31,192 nucleotides of DNA from a virus. Below the pieces are notes generated by a model that was not told where the DNA came from, did not search any database, and was given only the letters and a program-made list of their open reading frames with translations. The stretch spans positions 1 through 31,192 of the IMG/VR virus record IMGVR_UViG_3300045922_000190; one strand, 5' to 3'. Both the position numbers and the translations under genes were made by a program. Below are positions 1-8,063 of the stretch, in pieces (positions within the stretch are counted from its first letter, which is position 1; the number at the start of each line of letters is the position of its first letter).

Positions 1-49
1 TCTGCAAAAAGCTAAAGTCACAGAAAAAGATAGGTGAAATAGAGGTTTT
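1..49. repeat. Terminal direct repeat, left copy
   Basis: These 49 bases are identical to the last 49 of the window (31144-31192). The reading frame entering from the left edge is the continuation of the frame leaving the right edge, so the repeat marks the circular junction of a 31,143-bp map and not two separate sites. It may be an assembly overlap of a circularly permuted genome or a real short terminal redundancy; the sequence alone does not decide. Confidence 0.9.
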
Positions 50-413
50 TGAATGCGAAGAGTTCTTACAGAAAAACATAAGCTATGTTGTTAAGCGTAA
101 TGACAAATTCTCCCATGGCGAGACGATTGAAAACGCTATTGAGGATATGCGTTACAAGGTTTCTGAAAGAGACGTTTCAGAATTTGAGTCATGGAAGGAT
201 AACCAAGACCAAGAGGTAACAATAGATGACGCAATTGCCGCATATAGGACAATCACTGGCGCTTGCGAGTTTGGGGTAAAAGAATTTGTTAAATCAATCG
301 AAGTTCCAAAAAAGCTAACGCCAAGGTTGATTTTGAAAATAACTAAAGGCCATTTTGGAAACGATGATTTTGGTAAATTTTTAGCGGATGGCTCATTGCT
401 CCGCACCGAATGA
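1..413 (+). CDS. C-terminal part of NSSV-repeat phage protein (continues from 30729)
   Basis: This is the second half of the gene that starts at 30729. Joined across the junction it is 828 nt, 275 aa, with the stop at 411-413. The part here begins in codon phase 3 and has no start of its own; the internal ATG at 147 is only a methionine inside the frame. It is a charged, globular-looking region without catalytic motifs that I recognise. The stretch around SHGETIENAIEDMRYKVSER and the DDAIAAYR segment look like the C-terminal region that often follows NSSV/WGNSSV repeats in phage proteins. A small CxxC protein follows 44 nt downstream. Function unknown. Confidence 0.8.
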   Translation, partial: CKKLKSQKKIGEIEVFECEEFLQKNISYVVKRNDKFSHGETIENAIEDMRYKVSERDVSEFESWKDNQDQEVTIDDAIAAYRTITGACEFGVKEFVKSIEVPKKLTPRLILKITKGHFGNDDFGKFLADGSLLRTE

Positions 414-457
414 TTGTAGATGAATTATCGCGACGCTGTGGGGGATGAATAAAAACC

Positions 458-646
458 ATGGGAATAAACAAAAGAACAATCTGTGAACTTTGTGGCGAGC
501 TGGGGTTATGTAAAAGATCTAAAATAAAGTTAAAAACAATCAAGGCTTGCAGCTTGTGTTTAATAAAAAATAGGCAAAACAAAATAAAATATTTAGGTAA
601 ACTACCATCAGATAAAACTAAACCAAAAATGTCTATGATTTTTTAG
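458..646 (+). CDS. Small CxxC zinc-finger-like protein
   Basis: This 62-aa basic protein has C9-x2-C12, then C18, then C31-x2-C34, a spacing that could bind one zinc ion. The rest is lysine-rich, which would suit nucleic-acid binding; that is inference. ATG at 458 has a G-rich stretch (440-445) about 12 nt upstream, a loose ribosome binding site. It is the last gene of the plus-strand unit, and its stop lies 5 bases from the stop of the convergent minus-strand nuclease gene. No strong terminator hairpin is visible between them. Family not recognised. Confidence 0.6.
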   Translation: MGINKRTICELCGELGLCKRSKIKLKTIKACSLCLIKNRQNKIKYLGKLPSDKTKPKMSMIF

Positions 647-650
647 GCTT

Positions 651-1112
651 TTATTTCCTGGCTAATTCGTTCAAAAGATATTCCTGCGCTTTTAAAGAAC
701 ATTCTTTTTTAATCATCACCCATTGCGTATACAGCCTAGCCAGCAAATCAGATGAATCAACAACCACGGCAAAAGCATTAGTTTTTATTTTTCTAGTTAA
801 AAAATAAATCTGGGACGCTGAAACAGTCGATAACTTTCCTTTTGCTTTTAATTCTATAAATAAAGCATGACCATTCTTGTCGTTCCCAACCAGATCTGAA
901 AATCCTTGCTCAGCCTGGCCCGATAAATAAACCCCAGCAGCTCTACTGTAGACAGCCTTGGACTCAATGACAGACAAATCAAATCCTAGAATTTTAGATA
1001 AAGCTAAAACCTCTTTTTCAACTTGCTTTTCAGGCCTAGAGTTTTTTGATTTCTTTTTTTTTACACCACTGGTTTTTTTTGAATATTTCATCAAAGCATC
1101 AAATGCGCTCAT
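651..1112 (-). CDS. VRR-NUC / Holliday-junction-resolvase-like nuclease
   Basis: A 153-aa protein with a PD-(D/E)xK nuclease signature of the VRR-NUC type. A lysine-rich N-terminus (residues 11-30) is followed by GFSDLVG with D73, FIELKAKG with E87 and K89, and Q101 in the motif after it. Such phage enzymes cut branched DNA or nick DNA during replication, recombination or packaging. I chose ATG at 1112 over the upstream frame because AAAGG lies 8 nt before it; it then overlaps the amidase stop by 14 nt. It is the last gene of the long minus-strand unit. Substrate (junction or flap) cannot be told from sequence. Confidence 0.75.
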   Translation of the reverse strand: MSAFDALMKYSKKTSGVKKKKSKNSRPEKQVEKEVLALSKILGFDLSVIESKAVYSRAAGVYLSGQAEQGFSDLVGNDKNGHALFIELKAKGKLSTVSASQIYFLTRKIKTNAFAVVVDSSDLLARLYTQWVMIKKECSLKAQEYLLNELARK

Positions 1113-1659
1113 TGTGTAATGCCTTTCGGTCAAATAAGTCAGCATAAAATCTTCGCCAATTAAAATACTGGCCTGGATCGCTTTTTCTACCTGGCGCTAT
1201 GTTTTCATGGCCCAAAATGCACTGCGGATGTATTTCTGGGAATGAAATCATTATCTGCCTACAAAGACTAATAAGGCTTGTGTATTGACTTTCGGTGTAG
1301 TCGATAATGTTACCATCACCAACTAGTTCAATGCCAATTGCCCACCTGTTCCAATCACGAACTATACGCCTTAACTTAGCGTTATAGTGCTCTGACACCC
1401 CAGCATGAAATGATTCATACAAAACAGGATCAACTATTTTAGAAAGCTCACCAAACCTTCCGATCTGGTAATGCGCAGAAACAAAAATATCGTCATCTTT
1501 TGACAACCATCGAACTACATTTGTGTGGAATTTCCGCCATAAAGATTCATTTGATAAATCTTTTTTTAGCTCATCACTGATTCCAGTATGGTGAATAATT
1601 ATCCCAGTCCATTCATTTTCACGCCGTATTCTTTTGTCCTTTGGATTTATGTAGCTCAC
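1099..1659 (-). CDS. Endolysin: N-acetylmuramoyl-L-alanine amidase (Amidase_2)
   Basis: A 186-aa single-domain zinc amidase of the AmpD/T7-lysozyme fold. IIIHHTG near residues 20-26 supplies the first zinc histidine (H23), SAHYQIG at 61-67 the substrate loop, and GHENIAPGRKSDPG at 150-163 the other ligands (H151, D161) with K159. It should cut the bond between N-acetylmuramic acid and L-alanine in peptidoglycan at lysis. No signal peptide or separate wall-binding domain is seen, so it likely depends on a holin. ATG at 1659 overlaps the previous stop as ATGA, showing translational coupling. The holin-like genes are about 4 kb away, with tail genes between. Confidence 0.9.
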   Translation of the reverse strand: MSYINPKDKRIRRENEWTGIIIHHTGISDELKKDLSNESLWRKFHTNVVRWLSKDDDIFVSAHYQIGRFGELSKIVDPVLYESFHAGVSEHYNAKLRRIVRDWNRWAIGIELVGDGNIIDYTESQYTSLISLCRQIMISFPEIHPQCILGHENIAPGRKSDPGQYFNWRRFYADLFDRKALHNERI

Positions 1660-2270
1660 GACTTTAGCCTTTTAAACTGCGTGGCAAACCCAGCAGAAAC
1701 AGTTCTGTGGTCCCAGCTTGGTATACCTAAAATATCCCCAGGATAAATTTTCCATCCAATCCAAAACCTTCTGCGGCCAAGACCTAAAAAATTACCTTGC
1801 CATCTAAAGTTAGAGTAAAAACCTTGCCAAGAAAATGACCAAAAATCACACTCGTCTAAATCATATTTTTTTAAAACATCTGACGACAAATGATCGTCAC
1901 TTGAGCCAAATGAACCGACAAAATTAACTTTGTCTGGATCAATTTTTAACGACAAATATTGAACGAATCTAAGGTTATTTGCAGGATTTCTTAACACATC
2001 AGAGTACAAAATTCTAAGCCACAAAGGCCAATCTTGATTTCCATAGTGCCCAAGCCCTTCCTCTTCATTTCCCCAAAGCCAAAAAAGATTGCATTTCCAT
2101 TTTCGTACATAAACATTTTTGTAAAACATAGAGGGACTTGTTTTATAGCCTGAAAATATAATCGCCATCGGCACCATTAAATAGCCTAGAAAAATTAGTG
2201 ATGACCTAATGACTAAAAACAAAATCCAAATTGGTATTGATAAAATAATTCTAAAATAAGTTAATAACAA
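1656..2270 (-). CDS. Membrane-anchored phage protein with aromatic C-terminal domain (unknown)
   Basis: About 204 aa. The N-terminus (residues 1-40) is one or two hydrophobic segments, followed by a W/F-rich soluble part containing RNPANNLRF and ending in RFWIGWKIYPG, which weakly recalls a phage family of unknown function (possibly DUF7338). The frame is open to 2348, but that part overlaps the glycine-rich fibre gene. I place the start at TTG 2270, because GGAGG lies 8 nt upstream (2283-2279) and the overlap shrinks to 20 nt; GTG at 2279 sits too close to that site. Located between the fibre and endolysin genes. Role unknown. Confidence 0.6.
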   Translation of the reverse strand: MLLTYFRIILSIPIWILFLVIRSSLIFLGYLMVPMAIIFSGYKTSPSMFYKNVYVRKWKCNLFWLWGNEEEGLGHYGNQDWPLWLRILYSDVLRNPANNLRFVQYLSLKIDPDKVNFVGSFGSSDDHLSSDVLKKYDLDECDFWSFSWQGFYSNFRWQGNFLGLGRRRFWIGWKIYPGDILGIPSWDHRTVSAGFATQFKRLKS

Positions 2271-2991
2271 GAACCACACCTCCACCACCAGTTCCTCCGC
2301 TAGTAGAACCTGATGTTGACCTAGCAGCTCCTGATCCACCTGCGCCATATACTGAAGAATTTCTGACGCTAGAAGGATTTGAGTTGTTTAGAACGCCACC
2401 ACCTGCGGTAGCTCCACCACCCCATAATGATGCACCACCAGCGCCGCCTATTGGATTAAATGATTGTTCATTTGGAGTGAAAGCATTTGAATAACCAATA
2501 ATACCAAACCCTCCCATGCCGCCAGGAATGTTTATGTCGCCACCTGATGCGGTGCCGCCTTCGCCACCAGAACTTGGCCTAGCTGTTGTGATTGGACTTG
2601 AGTTTGTCCCATTTGCACCAACATTGGCAGTTAATCCTTTAAAGGTAGTAGACGTTGAGTTTATTGTTACAGATTCAGTGGCGTCTAATGCGCTTGAGTC
2701 GTAAAACTTAATAGCCGTTCCACCTGCGCCCCCACCACCTGATGCGCTTTGGCCAGTACACGATCCACCGCTGCCGCCACGACCAGTGGCTATAACAATA
2801 TGCTTTCTTGCCCCAGCAGGTTTAGTCCAAGTACCAGTTGCGGTAATTAAATCAAAAGTAAATGTCGATGTCCTATCAATCAATCCGTTAATGTTTGCAG
2901 CCATTTTTGTAAATAACTGTTCGGACAAATTTGCCTGAAACGCAATTTCAATATCGTTCATTTTTGAAATAGAACTAGCTACATCAGCCAC
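2251..2991 (-). CDS. Glycine-rich tail fibre / tail-tip adhesin
   Basis: A 246-aa protein. The first 55 residues are mixed helical, then a TGTWTKPAGARKH stretch leads into a long glycine-rich part with many GGxGG islands, as in tail-tip adhesins whose loops form polyglycine-type sandwiches. Such proteins bind host surface receptors and vary fast. Start is GTG at 2991 with a strong GGAGG six bases upstream. It follows the tail hub gene. The four-residue repetitive glycine code makes the DNA T/G/A-biased on the minus strand. The exact receptor cannot be inferred. Confidence 0.7.
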   Translation of the reverse strand: MADVASSISKMNDIEIAFQANLSEQLFTKMAANINGLIDRTSTFTFDLITATGTWTKPAGARKHIVIATGRGGSGGSCTGQSASGGGGAGGTAIKFYDSSALDATESVTINSTSTTFKGLTANVGANGTNSSPITTARPSSGGEGGTASGGDINIPGGMGGFGIIGYSNAFTPNEQSFNPIGGAGGASLWGGGATAGGGVLNNSNPSSVRNSSVYGAGGSGAARSTSGSTSGGTGGGGVVLVINLF

Positions 2992-3022
2992 AAAAACCTC
3001 CTAAATATTAACCTAAAAACAA

Positions 3023-5284
3023 TTAACTCATGCGATAAGGACCAAGATTATCATCAAAATCATTAACCCCATCCGACATATACCCATATATAACAGTAGC
3101 ATTTTTAAAATTAGCCTGATTATCGTATAGTGACAATTCAACAATATAGCCAGGCTGCGGAGTAAATGTAAAAGGATTGTCTACCGTTAAAATATTACCA
3201 GATATAGACTGCAATATAGCTTCGCCTACAAATACAAAATCAGTAGACCTAACCCTGATCGTAGCTCCAATTAAAGACTGCCATTTTTTAAATTCATCAG
3301 TACCAAACTGATCGGTATTAAAACTAGCTTGTATTTCAAAACTAGATTCATCAATCCCAGCCTTAACAATGCTAGAAGGACCGATTAAAGCAAATCGTGA
3401 ACTTAAATCGAAGTTAGTGTCAACAATGTCAAACGTACAAACCCCAGTTTTAATATTAAATGTTTTGTTAGATATTTCAAAAATCCTAGCATCACCAGAC
3501 CTTGTAGCAGTTTTAATGTCTGAGATTTTTAATTCCGACAAATTTACTAGTATTTTATCGCCAACCTCTAAATCAAAACCAAAAGCAAAGTTAGTTTTCA
3601 CGCCTTTAATTGTTTCAGCACCATATTTGTATTTAGAAAGCCGTCTAGGCGCAGCAACACCTGTAATTGTTGACGCTGACAAAGATGATCTAAGCCCAAG
3701 TGATTCGATAATAAGAGGCCTGTTCCCAACAGGTATTCTTGAAATAGACGCCCCGTCTAAAGACACATTACCAGATAAAAACCTGTCATCTAAAATACTA
3801 AAATCATATTTGTATATGATTGAATTGTAAAAATTCTGGTTAATACTTCTGGTCAAAACCAATTCACTAGCATTTAAACAGTTATTTGAATTCAATTCCT
3901 TAATATTTGCACCAGGGATTGGTCCAATATGGTAACCAATTGAGCTTTGAGCTTTTCGTGGAATACTAAATGCAGAAACTGGATTTAACAGTTGCTCAGA
4001 AATAAATTCTAGTCCTGATTTTATCTCCTCTGTTAATTCAAACCTCATGCTTGCGCTTGTTAGGTAACGCCTTTTAACAAATAAATGTTCTGCGATGTCT
4101 ATTTCATCATTTAACATCGCAAAACCAGCACCAGGACCCCATGTGTCGTATTGTGATCTAAATGACACCTCAGCAGATCCACCGGATTCAGCAGTCAATG
4201 TTTCGTCAATTTCAAGTAGCGTTATATTGTCAATTGTCCTGATTAATAAAATTTCTTTTAACGAAAAATCATTAGAACTAGAGTTTGTGACAGTAACAAA
4301 ATCGCCAATTTGTATATTTGCTTCATTGATAACAGAAGAATCAATTGCAATAGTGTTTGGGAAAGTCTGCAATATATTTGCAATTGTGTGATCGACAAAA
4401 CTTAATGGCGTAATGTTTGAAAGATAAAACCCATCAACCCCAGATACCATCATTTTTAAAACTAGATCAATGACATTGCCTTCTAAAACATAAATACTCT
4501 CAACAGTGTCACCTTCATTATGATTTGCAATAGTAGACCCTAGTTGTGCTCTTGTGCAGCTAGTAAAGCTAGATCCTGTTAACCCTTCATATCTAATGAT
4601 TTCATCGTTTACCCTCACATACAGCTTTAAAGAGTCATCAATTAACCCATTTGGACCAGTGTACGGCGCCAGAAATGTTGATGTGTCATCAACTGGGAGC
4701 GTAACAGTTGCAGGGTTATTATTTACGGCTGCTGTAAGCTCAGTTTCACCACGCAGAAAAATTGCAGCCCTTTTTTTAGTGTCACTTGATGAAATGCTGA
4801 TGCTTACATTTCCTGCTTTTGCTTGCACTTCATCAATTAGGCCGCGAAATATTGTGATGTAATCCTCTTTAAATCGCAAATCCTTAAATCCAAGCCAAAC
4901 TTTAGCGCGTCTACCCAAAATATCAGGGACAGTAAACCCAGGACTTATCAGCTCTGTCGCAAAAAATTCTTTATCAATTAAGTTGATCGTTAACTTACCT
5001 GTAGAATTATCTGTCCCTTTATCTATGTTTAATGTCTGTCTAATTTCTGAAAATGTACCTTTATCAAAAGAAATCAAATCGGTAGCTGTTTCTAGCACTA
5101 ATGGGAATCCATACAATAAACCATCTTGACCGTAAACCAAGTTGTCATCGCCATATCTTGGCGTATATCTAACCTCACCTGCGCTAAAAAATGTCCCAGC
5201 ACCATCAATCTCTAAAACTATTTGCGGCGATATTTGCCCAGATTGGGAATACCTTAATGCATCAACTGTTAAACTAAAGGCCAT
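3023..5284 (-). CDS. Tail hub / tail-tip protein
   Basis: The largest tail-tip gene, 753 aa. The N-terminal part reads as a beta-rich hub: VDALRYSQSG, then RYTPRYGDDNLVYG, then a disc-like region with KGTDNSTGKLTINLIDKE. The middle carries a central-hub-like part, and the C-terminus is rich in beta-turns. Position (after tape measure, distal proteins and lysis genes, before a fibre) and size fit the hub that caps the tail tube and carries fibres. No peptidase or lysozyme motif is visible. ATG 5284 overlaps the lipoprotein stop by 11 nt. Calling it hub rests on order and size more than on a motif. Confidence 0.6.
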   Translation of the reverse strand: MAFSLTVDALRYSQSGQISPQIVLEIDGAGTFFSAGEVRYTPRYGDDNLVYGQDGLLYGFPLVLETATDLISFDKGTFSEIRQTLNIDKGTDNSTGKLTINLIDKEFFATELISPGFTVPDILGRRAKVWLGFKDLRFKEDYITIFRGLIDEVQAKAGNVSISISSSDTKKRAAIFLRGETELTAAVNNNPATVTLPVDDTSTFLAPYTGPNGLIDDSLKLYVRVNDEIIRYEGLTGSSFTSCTRAQLGSTIANHNEGDTVESIYVLEGNVIDLVLKMMVSGVDGFYLSNITPLSFVDHTIANILQTFPNTIAIDSSVINEANIQIGDFVTVTNSSSNDFSLKEILLIRTIDNITLLEIDETLTAESGGSAEVSFRSQYDTWGPGAGFAMLNDEIDIAEHLFVKRRYLTSASMRFELTEEIKSGLEFISEQLLNPVSAFSIPRKAQSSIGYHIGPIPGANIKELNSNNCLNASELVLTRSINQNFYNSIIYKYDFSILDDRFLSGNVSLDGASISRIPVGNRPLIIESLGLRSSLSASTITGVAAPRRLSKYKYGAETIKGVKTNFAFGFDLEVGDKILVNLSELKISDIKTATRSGDARIFEISNKTFNIKTGVCTFDIVDTNFDLSSRFALIGPSSIVKAGIDESSFEIQASFNTDQFGTDEFKKWQSLIGATIRVRSTDFVFVGEAILQSISGNILTVDNPFTFTPQPGYIVELSLYDNQANFKNATVIYGYMSDGVNDFDDNLGPYRMS

Positions 5285-5474
5285 TTTTCTTACCCCGACA
5301 CTCTGATAGTTCTATTGCCAAGTCTTCAAGGTCTTTTTGTGTTATACAAGCCATTGGACTTTGCCCTGGTACTGGCTCATAAAACTCAATCGTCTTTGGC
5401 AGGAACTCTCTTTTTAGCGGTGCGGCTGAACACCCGAGCAAGCCGCTTGCCATCGCGCTCACGAAAAGCAGCAT
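5274..5474 (-). CDS. Small lipoprotein, putative outer-membrane spanin (Rz1-like)
   Basis: A 66-aa protein with a signal peptide and lipobox: MLLFVSAMASGLLGC, with the modified cysteine at residue 15, then a proline-containing mature part. ATG at 5474 is preceded by AGGA at seven-base spacing, whereas a GTG at 5510 would add a charged leader. The gene starts inside the frame of the upstream gene (5386-5598) and runs past its end, the classic Rz/Rz1 nested layout. O-spanins sit in the outer membrane and, with an inner-membrane partner, fuse the two membranes at lysis, which implies a Gram-negative host. The mature part is less proline-rich than typical Rz1, so the call is by layout and lipobox. 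Confidence 0.65.
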   Translation of the reverse strand: MLLFVSAMASGLLGCSAAPLKREFLPKTIEFYEPVPGQSPMACITQKDLEDLAIELSECRGKKNGL

Positions 5475-5598
5475 TGATTTCCTGTAAGTCTTTTTTAAGT
5501 TCCTGCGCACGTTTATGATCCTCGTAGCTTTGTATGATTTGCCTTACCAGCTCTAGTATGTCCGGTAAGGCTTTAATAAAAGCCCAAATGGTTTTCAT
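5386..5598 (-). CDS. Lysis-cassette protein in inner-membrane-spanin position
   Basis: 70 aa. The N-terminus (IWAFIKALPDILELVRQII) is amphipathic to weakly hydrophobic, followed by a charged, probably helical stretch (EDHKRAQELKKDLQEI) and a basic tail. It lies directly upstream of, and overlaps, the lipoprotein gene in another frame, the position of an i-spanin (Rz). A convincing N-terminal membrane segment is missing, so it might instead act as a membrane-associated regulator. ATG 5598 overlaps the previous stop as ATGA. Confidence 0.55.
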   Translation of the reverse strand: MKTIWAFIKALPDILELVRQIIQSYEDHKRAQELKKDLQEINAAFRERDGKRLARVFSRTAKKRVPAKDD

Positions 5599-5774
5599 TT
5601 TGCTGTAGCTGGCAGCTCTTGTGCTTTTTCAGTAGCCGCACTGGGTGCAGTTGCTTCGTGGATGGCTTGCCGTAAGTCTGTGGACATGATCCCAAGACTT
5701 GTTAAAAGCATCACGATAAGTGCAATGATCTTTTTCTTATGGTTTTCCCATATTGTTTTTAGTGTCTCTTTCAT
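5595..5774 (-). CDS. Small single-span membrane protein, holin candidate
   Basis: A 59-aa protein beginning MKETLKTIWENHKKKIIALI. A positively charged N-terminus (HKKK) precedes one membrane segment, IIALIVMLLTSLGIM, at residues 16-30, and then a polar alanine-rich tail. It overlaps both neighbours by four bases (ATGA), so it is translationally coupled within the lysis cassette. One membrane span with a short charged N-terminus fits small holins or antiholins, which release the endolysin through the inner membrane. There is no family-level motif; the role comes from size, topology and position. Confidence 0.65.
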   Translation of the reverse strand: MKETLKTIWENHKKKIIALIVMLLTSLGIMSTDLRQAIHEATAPSAATEKAQELPATAK

Positions 5775-6016
5775 TTCTCCCCCTTGGTTTGTTCTTCAGC
5801 TATTGCCCGTTTAGTTCCAATAATAAGTGCGATATTGTGGATGTCCCTTTGGACTGTCTTTACATCTTTAGCATTATTTTCTGTGATTACTTTTACCATC
5901 CTTTGTTCAGCCTTTAGCTCCGAGATCTGGTCCTTTAGCTTAATGTAAGAGGTAAGTATTGCCCCACCTACACCTAGGACCATCGAGATAATTTCTATTA
6001 TGTCTTTTGTTTCCAC
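5771..6016 (-). CDS. Holin-like membrane protein with coiled coil
   Basis: 81 aa. One membrane segment (residues 6-25, IIEIISMVLGVGGAILTSYI) is followed by a charged coiled-coil-like part (KDQISELKAEQRMVKVITEN) and a lysine/glutamate-rich tail. The order of membrane span then coil is the reverse of XhlA-type proteins. The frame opens with GTG at 6016. It is the first gene of a four-gene cassette of small membrane or lipid-anchored proteins, so holin or antiholin is the best guess. It follows the adhesin gene by 31 nt. Confidence 0.65.
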   Translation of the reverse strand: METKDIIEIISMVLGVGGAILTSYIKLKDQISELKAEQRMVKVITENNAKDVKTVQRDIHNIALIIGTKRAIAEEQTKGEK

Positions 6017-6047
6017 AAATCGTCTCTCTTACTCATATAAGGTTTAG

Positions 6048-8063
6048 TCATAGGGGGCCTATGCAAGTTATGTCTACTGTAGCGTCTTGCGCTGTCGGGG
6101 TTCCTAAATCGAAATTTCGTATTCTCCATGCAGTAGCTGTTGGGTTTGTATTGAAGTTTGGCGAGCAGTTTAAATGGGCAACTCCTGCTTGTCTTGAAAT
6201 ACAAGTGCAAGTAGGTACGGCGCTAAAAACTCCAGAGGAAAAGTTAACTGTGTAGTCTCCAGTGGCTGAGCGAGATACTGAAGAGACTCCGCCCGATTGC
6301 CTGTAGATGGTGCAAGTGCTCGCAGTGCAGTTGTTACTGCCTTCAGTAGTACCGCCAAAGGTTGCCCATTCAATTCTAGCTTGCCCAGAGTATGTGCTAG
6401 AAACACTATTCGCAATCACAGGCATTGGTGTTTGTTGATCTATGTAACGAGCTGTGATTTTGACGTCGCGTTGGCCAGTGGCTGCGTCGGCGTCGGCTAA
6501 AATTTGGTTGTTGATTACTGTGGCACCAATTATTTGTTCATACATCAATCTAATTGTGTGTTTCGCTGCTGTAGGTATTTGAAATGTACCGCAGAGTGTA
6601 TGCGGCAAACTGCCTGTAACTCCGCTAACTTGAGAAAAGACCCTAGCACCACCTTCTTCTGCAATTGTTTGCGATCCGTTTGCCGTTCTAATAGATTGAA
6701 ACGTAGTGTTTACGTTCCCCGTCGTTGTAGAAATTGAATGTGAAAACTGATGACAAACTTCCACCAAACCAGCTCTAGGAAAGTTAGCAACAAAGCCTAG
6801 TTCTTCGTTACCAGTGGGGCAGGTGGTATTACCAACACTGTTATCGTTAGTCGATGAACAAGATATACCAGCAGGTGCAGAACCTTTAGCCGTGTTGACT
6901 GTCATTGTTAAATTGGCATTGTTAGGAGCGATATAAGATGATTGGTTTGATGTACCTAATGACACATTCGCACCCGAAATATTTAAATCAAGTTTCCAAT
7001 TAGCAAGATCAGGTGTAACCGCTACCTCTGAGGCAAGTGGGTAGCGGTAAATCTGAAATGTCGTTCGGAAGTTACCGTCAGAGTTACTTATAGTAACCGC
7101 ATTTGTGTTTGCAGAACCAAAAATCTCAAAACTTCTATTTCCTGCGGTTGTATAAACAAAATTACCAGACAAACTTAATGCTTTTCGGCCTGATGTCCCA
7201 GAATTTCCACTTTGCGCTCTTCCGCTAGTAGTTGTTCCATCGCTTATTGTGTAGGCTACATCGTTTGCTGTGCCCCCACCACCCATCGCAAAGTTAAAAA
7301 TGACCTGATAATTTCCTGGTGGAAGGTTGTTGACCGTAACCCTTGGTAAATCGACATCTGTGGTCTGAATAACTCCAGGACCAGGATTAAATTCTACAGT
7401 TGGCCCTGGGCAAGCGGCTGTTGTTGGAAAAGCGCCAAGAGCGGTGTTAGTTCTGCTCCAATTGCACGAAGATGTTGTCGCAAAAAAAGCACTGCCAATA
7501 AAAGTTGCCTGGCTCACGTTACTAATGTTCGTAGCCAACCCCACATAGCAATCATCAATAGCGACTAGTGGCTCATTAGATGCTACCGAAAGAAGCCTTA
7601 CGCTGATATTTCCACTAGAAGGGAAAATGAAGTTAAGCGCGCTTAACGCAGGAGTTGAACTAGATATAACGTCCGTACTCGCCAGCACATTAGTCCCATC
7701 AAAAACCTCAAACTTATGAGTCGCCGTCCCCGATGGCGTTAAAATACGGCACGAAGCATACCCATTAGCCCCGTATAATCCGTTCGGTATTGCCACAGCA
7801 GTTGAAGTAAGTGTCTGAGACGCCGCCGACGCGTCCCATGTCGCAGAAACTCGGCCCACTAACAAGTTAGATCCACTGGTAACAGTAGAAAATGAACCAC
7901 CACTAGCCGTCCAGCGTGCCCTGCCATTTTCAAAACCAGGGTTATCTAAAAGGTTTTTGTAAAATAGCTCCTGCTTTGTTACGGACGTGACCTGCGCCAC
8001 TGCCATAAGCGGCTGAAACATAATCGCCAAAACTAAACTAAATGTAACACCTAAATTCTTCAT
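6048..8063 (-). CDS. Secreted-type adhesin / receptor-binding protein with Sec signal peptide
   Basis: A 671-aa protein encoded among tail genes. Start is ATG 8063 (ATGA overlap with the previous stop; GGAGG ten bases upstream). Residues 1-23 form a clean Sec signal: MKN, a hydrophobic core, and an AVAQ cleavage site. Next comes a carbohydrate-binding-like domain (NLLDNPGFENGRARW, about 35-180), then a second beta domain, a third Thr/Ser-rich part, and near the C-terminus GDYTVNFSSGVFSAVP, a motif common in phage tail-fibre knobs. About fifteen cysteines are present, unusual for cytoplasmically assembled tail proteins but fitting a protein oxidised after export. DNA is richer in G+C than the flanking genes. 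It could be a virion receptor binder, or a protein placed on the host surface. Confidence 0.7.
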   Translation of the reverse strand: MKNLGVTFSLVLAIMFQPLMAVAQVTSVTKQELFYKNLLDNPGFENGRARWTASGGSFSTVTSGSNLLVGRVSATWDASAASQTLTSTAVAIPNGLYGANGYASCRILTPSGTATHKFEVFDGTNVLASTDVISSSTPALSALNFIFPSSGNISVRLLSVASNEPLVAIDDCYVGLATNISNVSQATFIGSAFFATTSSCNWSRTNTALGAFPTTAACPGPTVEFNPGPGVIQTTDVDLPRVTVNNLPPGNYQVIFNFAMGGGGTANDVAYTISDGTTTSGRAQSGNSGTSGRKALSLSGNFVYTTAGNRSFEIFGSANTNAVTISNSDGNFRTTFQIYRYPLASEVAVTPDLANWKLDLNISGANVSLGTSNQSSYIAPNNANLTMTVNTAKGSAPAGISCSSTNDNSVGNTTCPTGNEELGFVANFPRAGLVEVCHQFSHSISTTTGNVNTTFQSIRTANGSQTIAEEGGARVFSQVSGVTGSLPHTLCGTFQIPTAAKHTIRLMYEQIIGATVINNQILADADAATGQRDVKITARYIDQQTPMPVIANSVSSTYSGQARIEWATFGGTTEGSNNCTASTCTIYRQSGGVSSVSRSATGDYTVNFSSGVFSAVPTCTCISRQAGVAHLNCSPNFNTNPTATAWRIRNFDLGTPTAQDATVDITCIGPL

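Noticed and set aside
590-660. Bidirectional terminator between the convergent gene ends
   Set aside because: Only a weak A/T stem (AAAAAT/ATTTTT) is seen; not enough to call.
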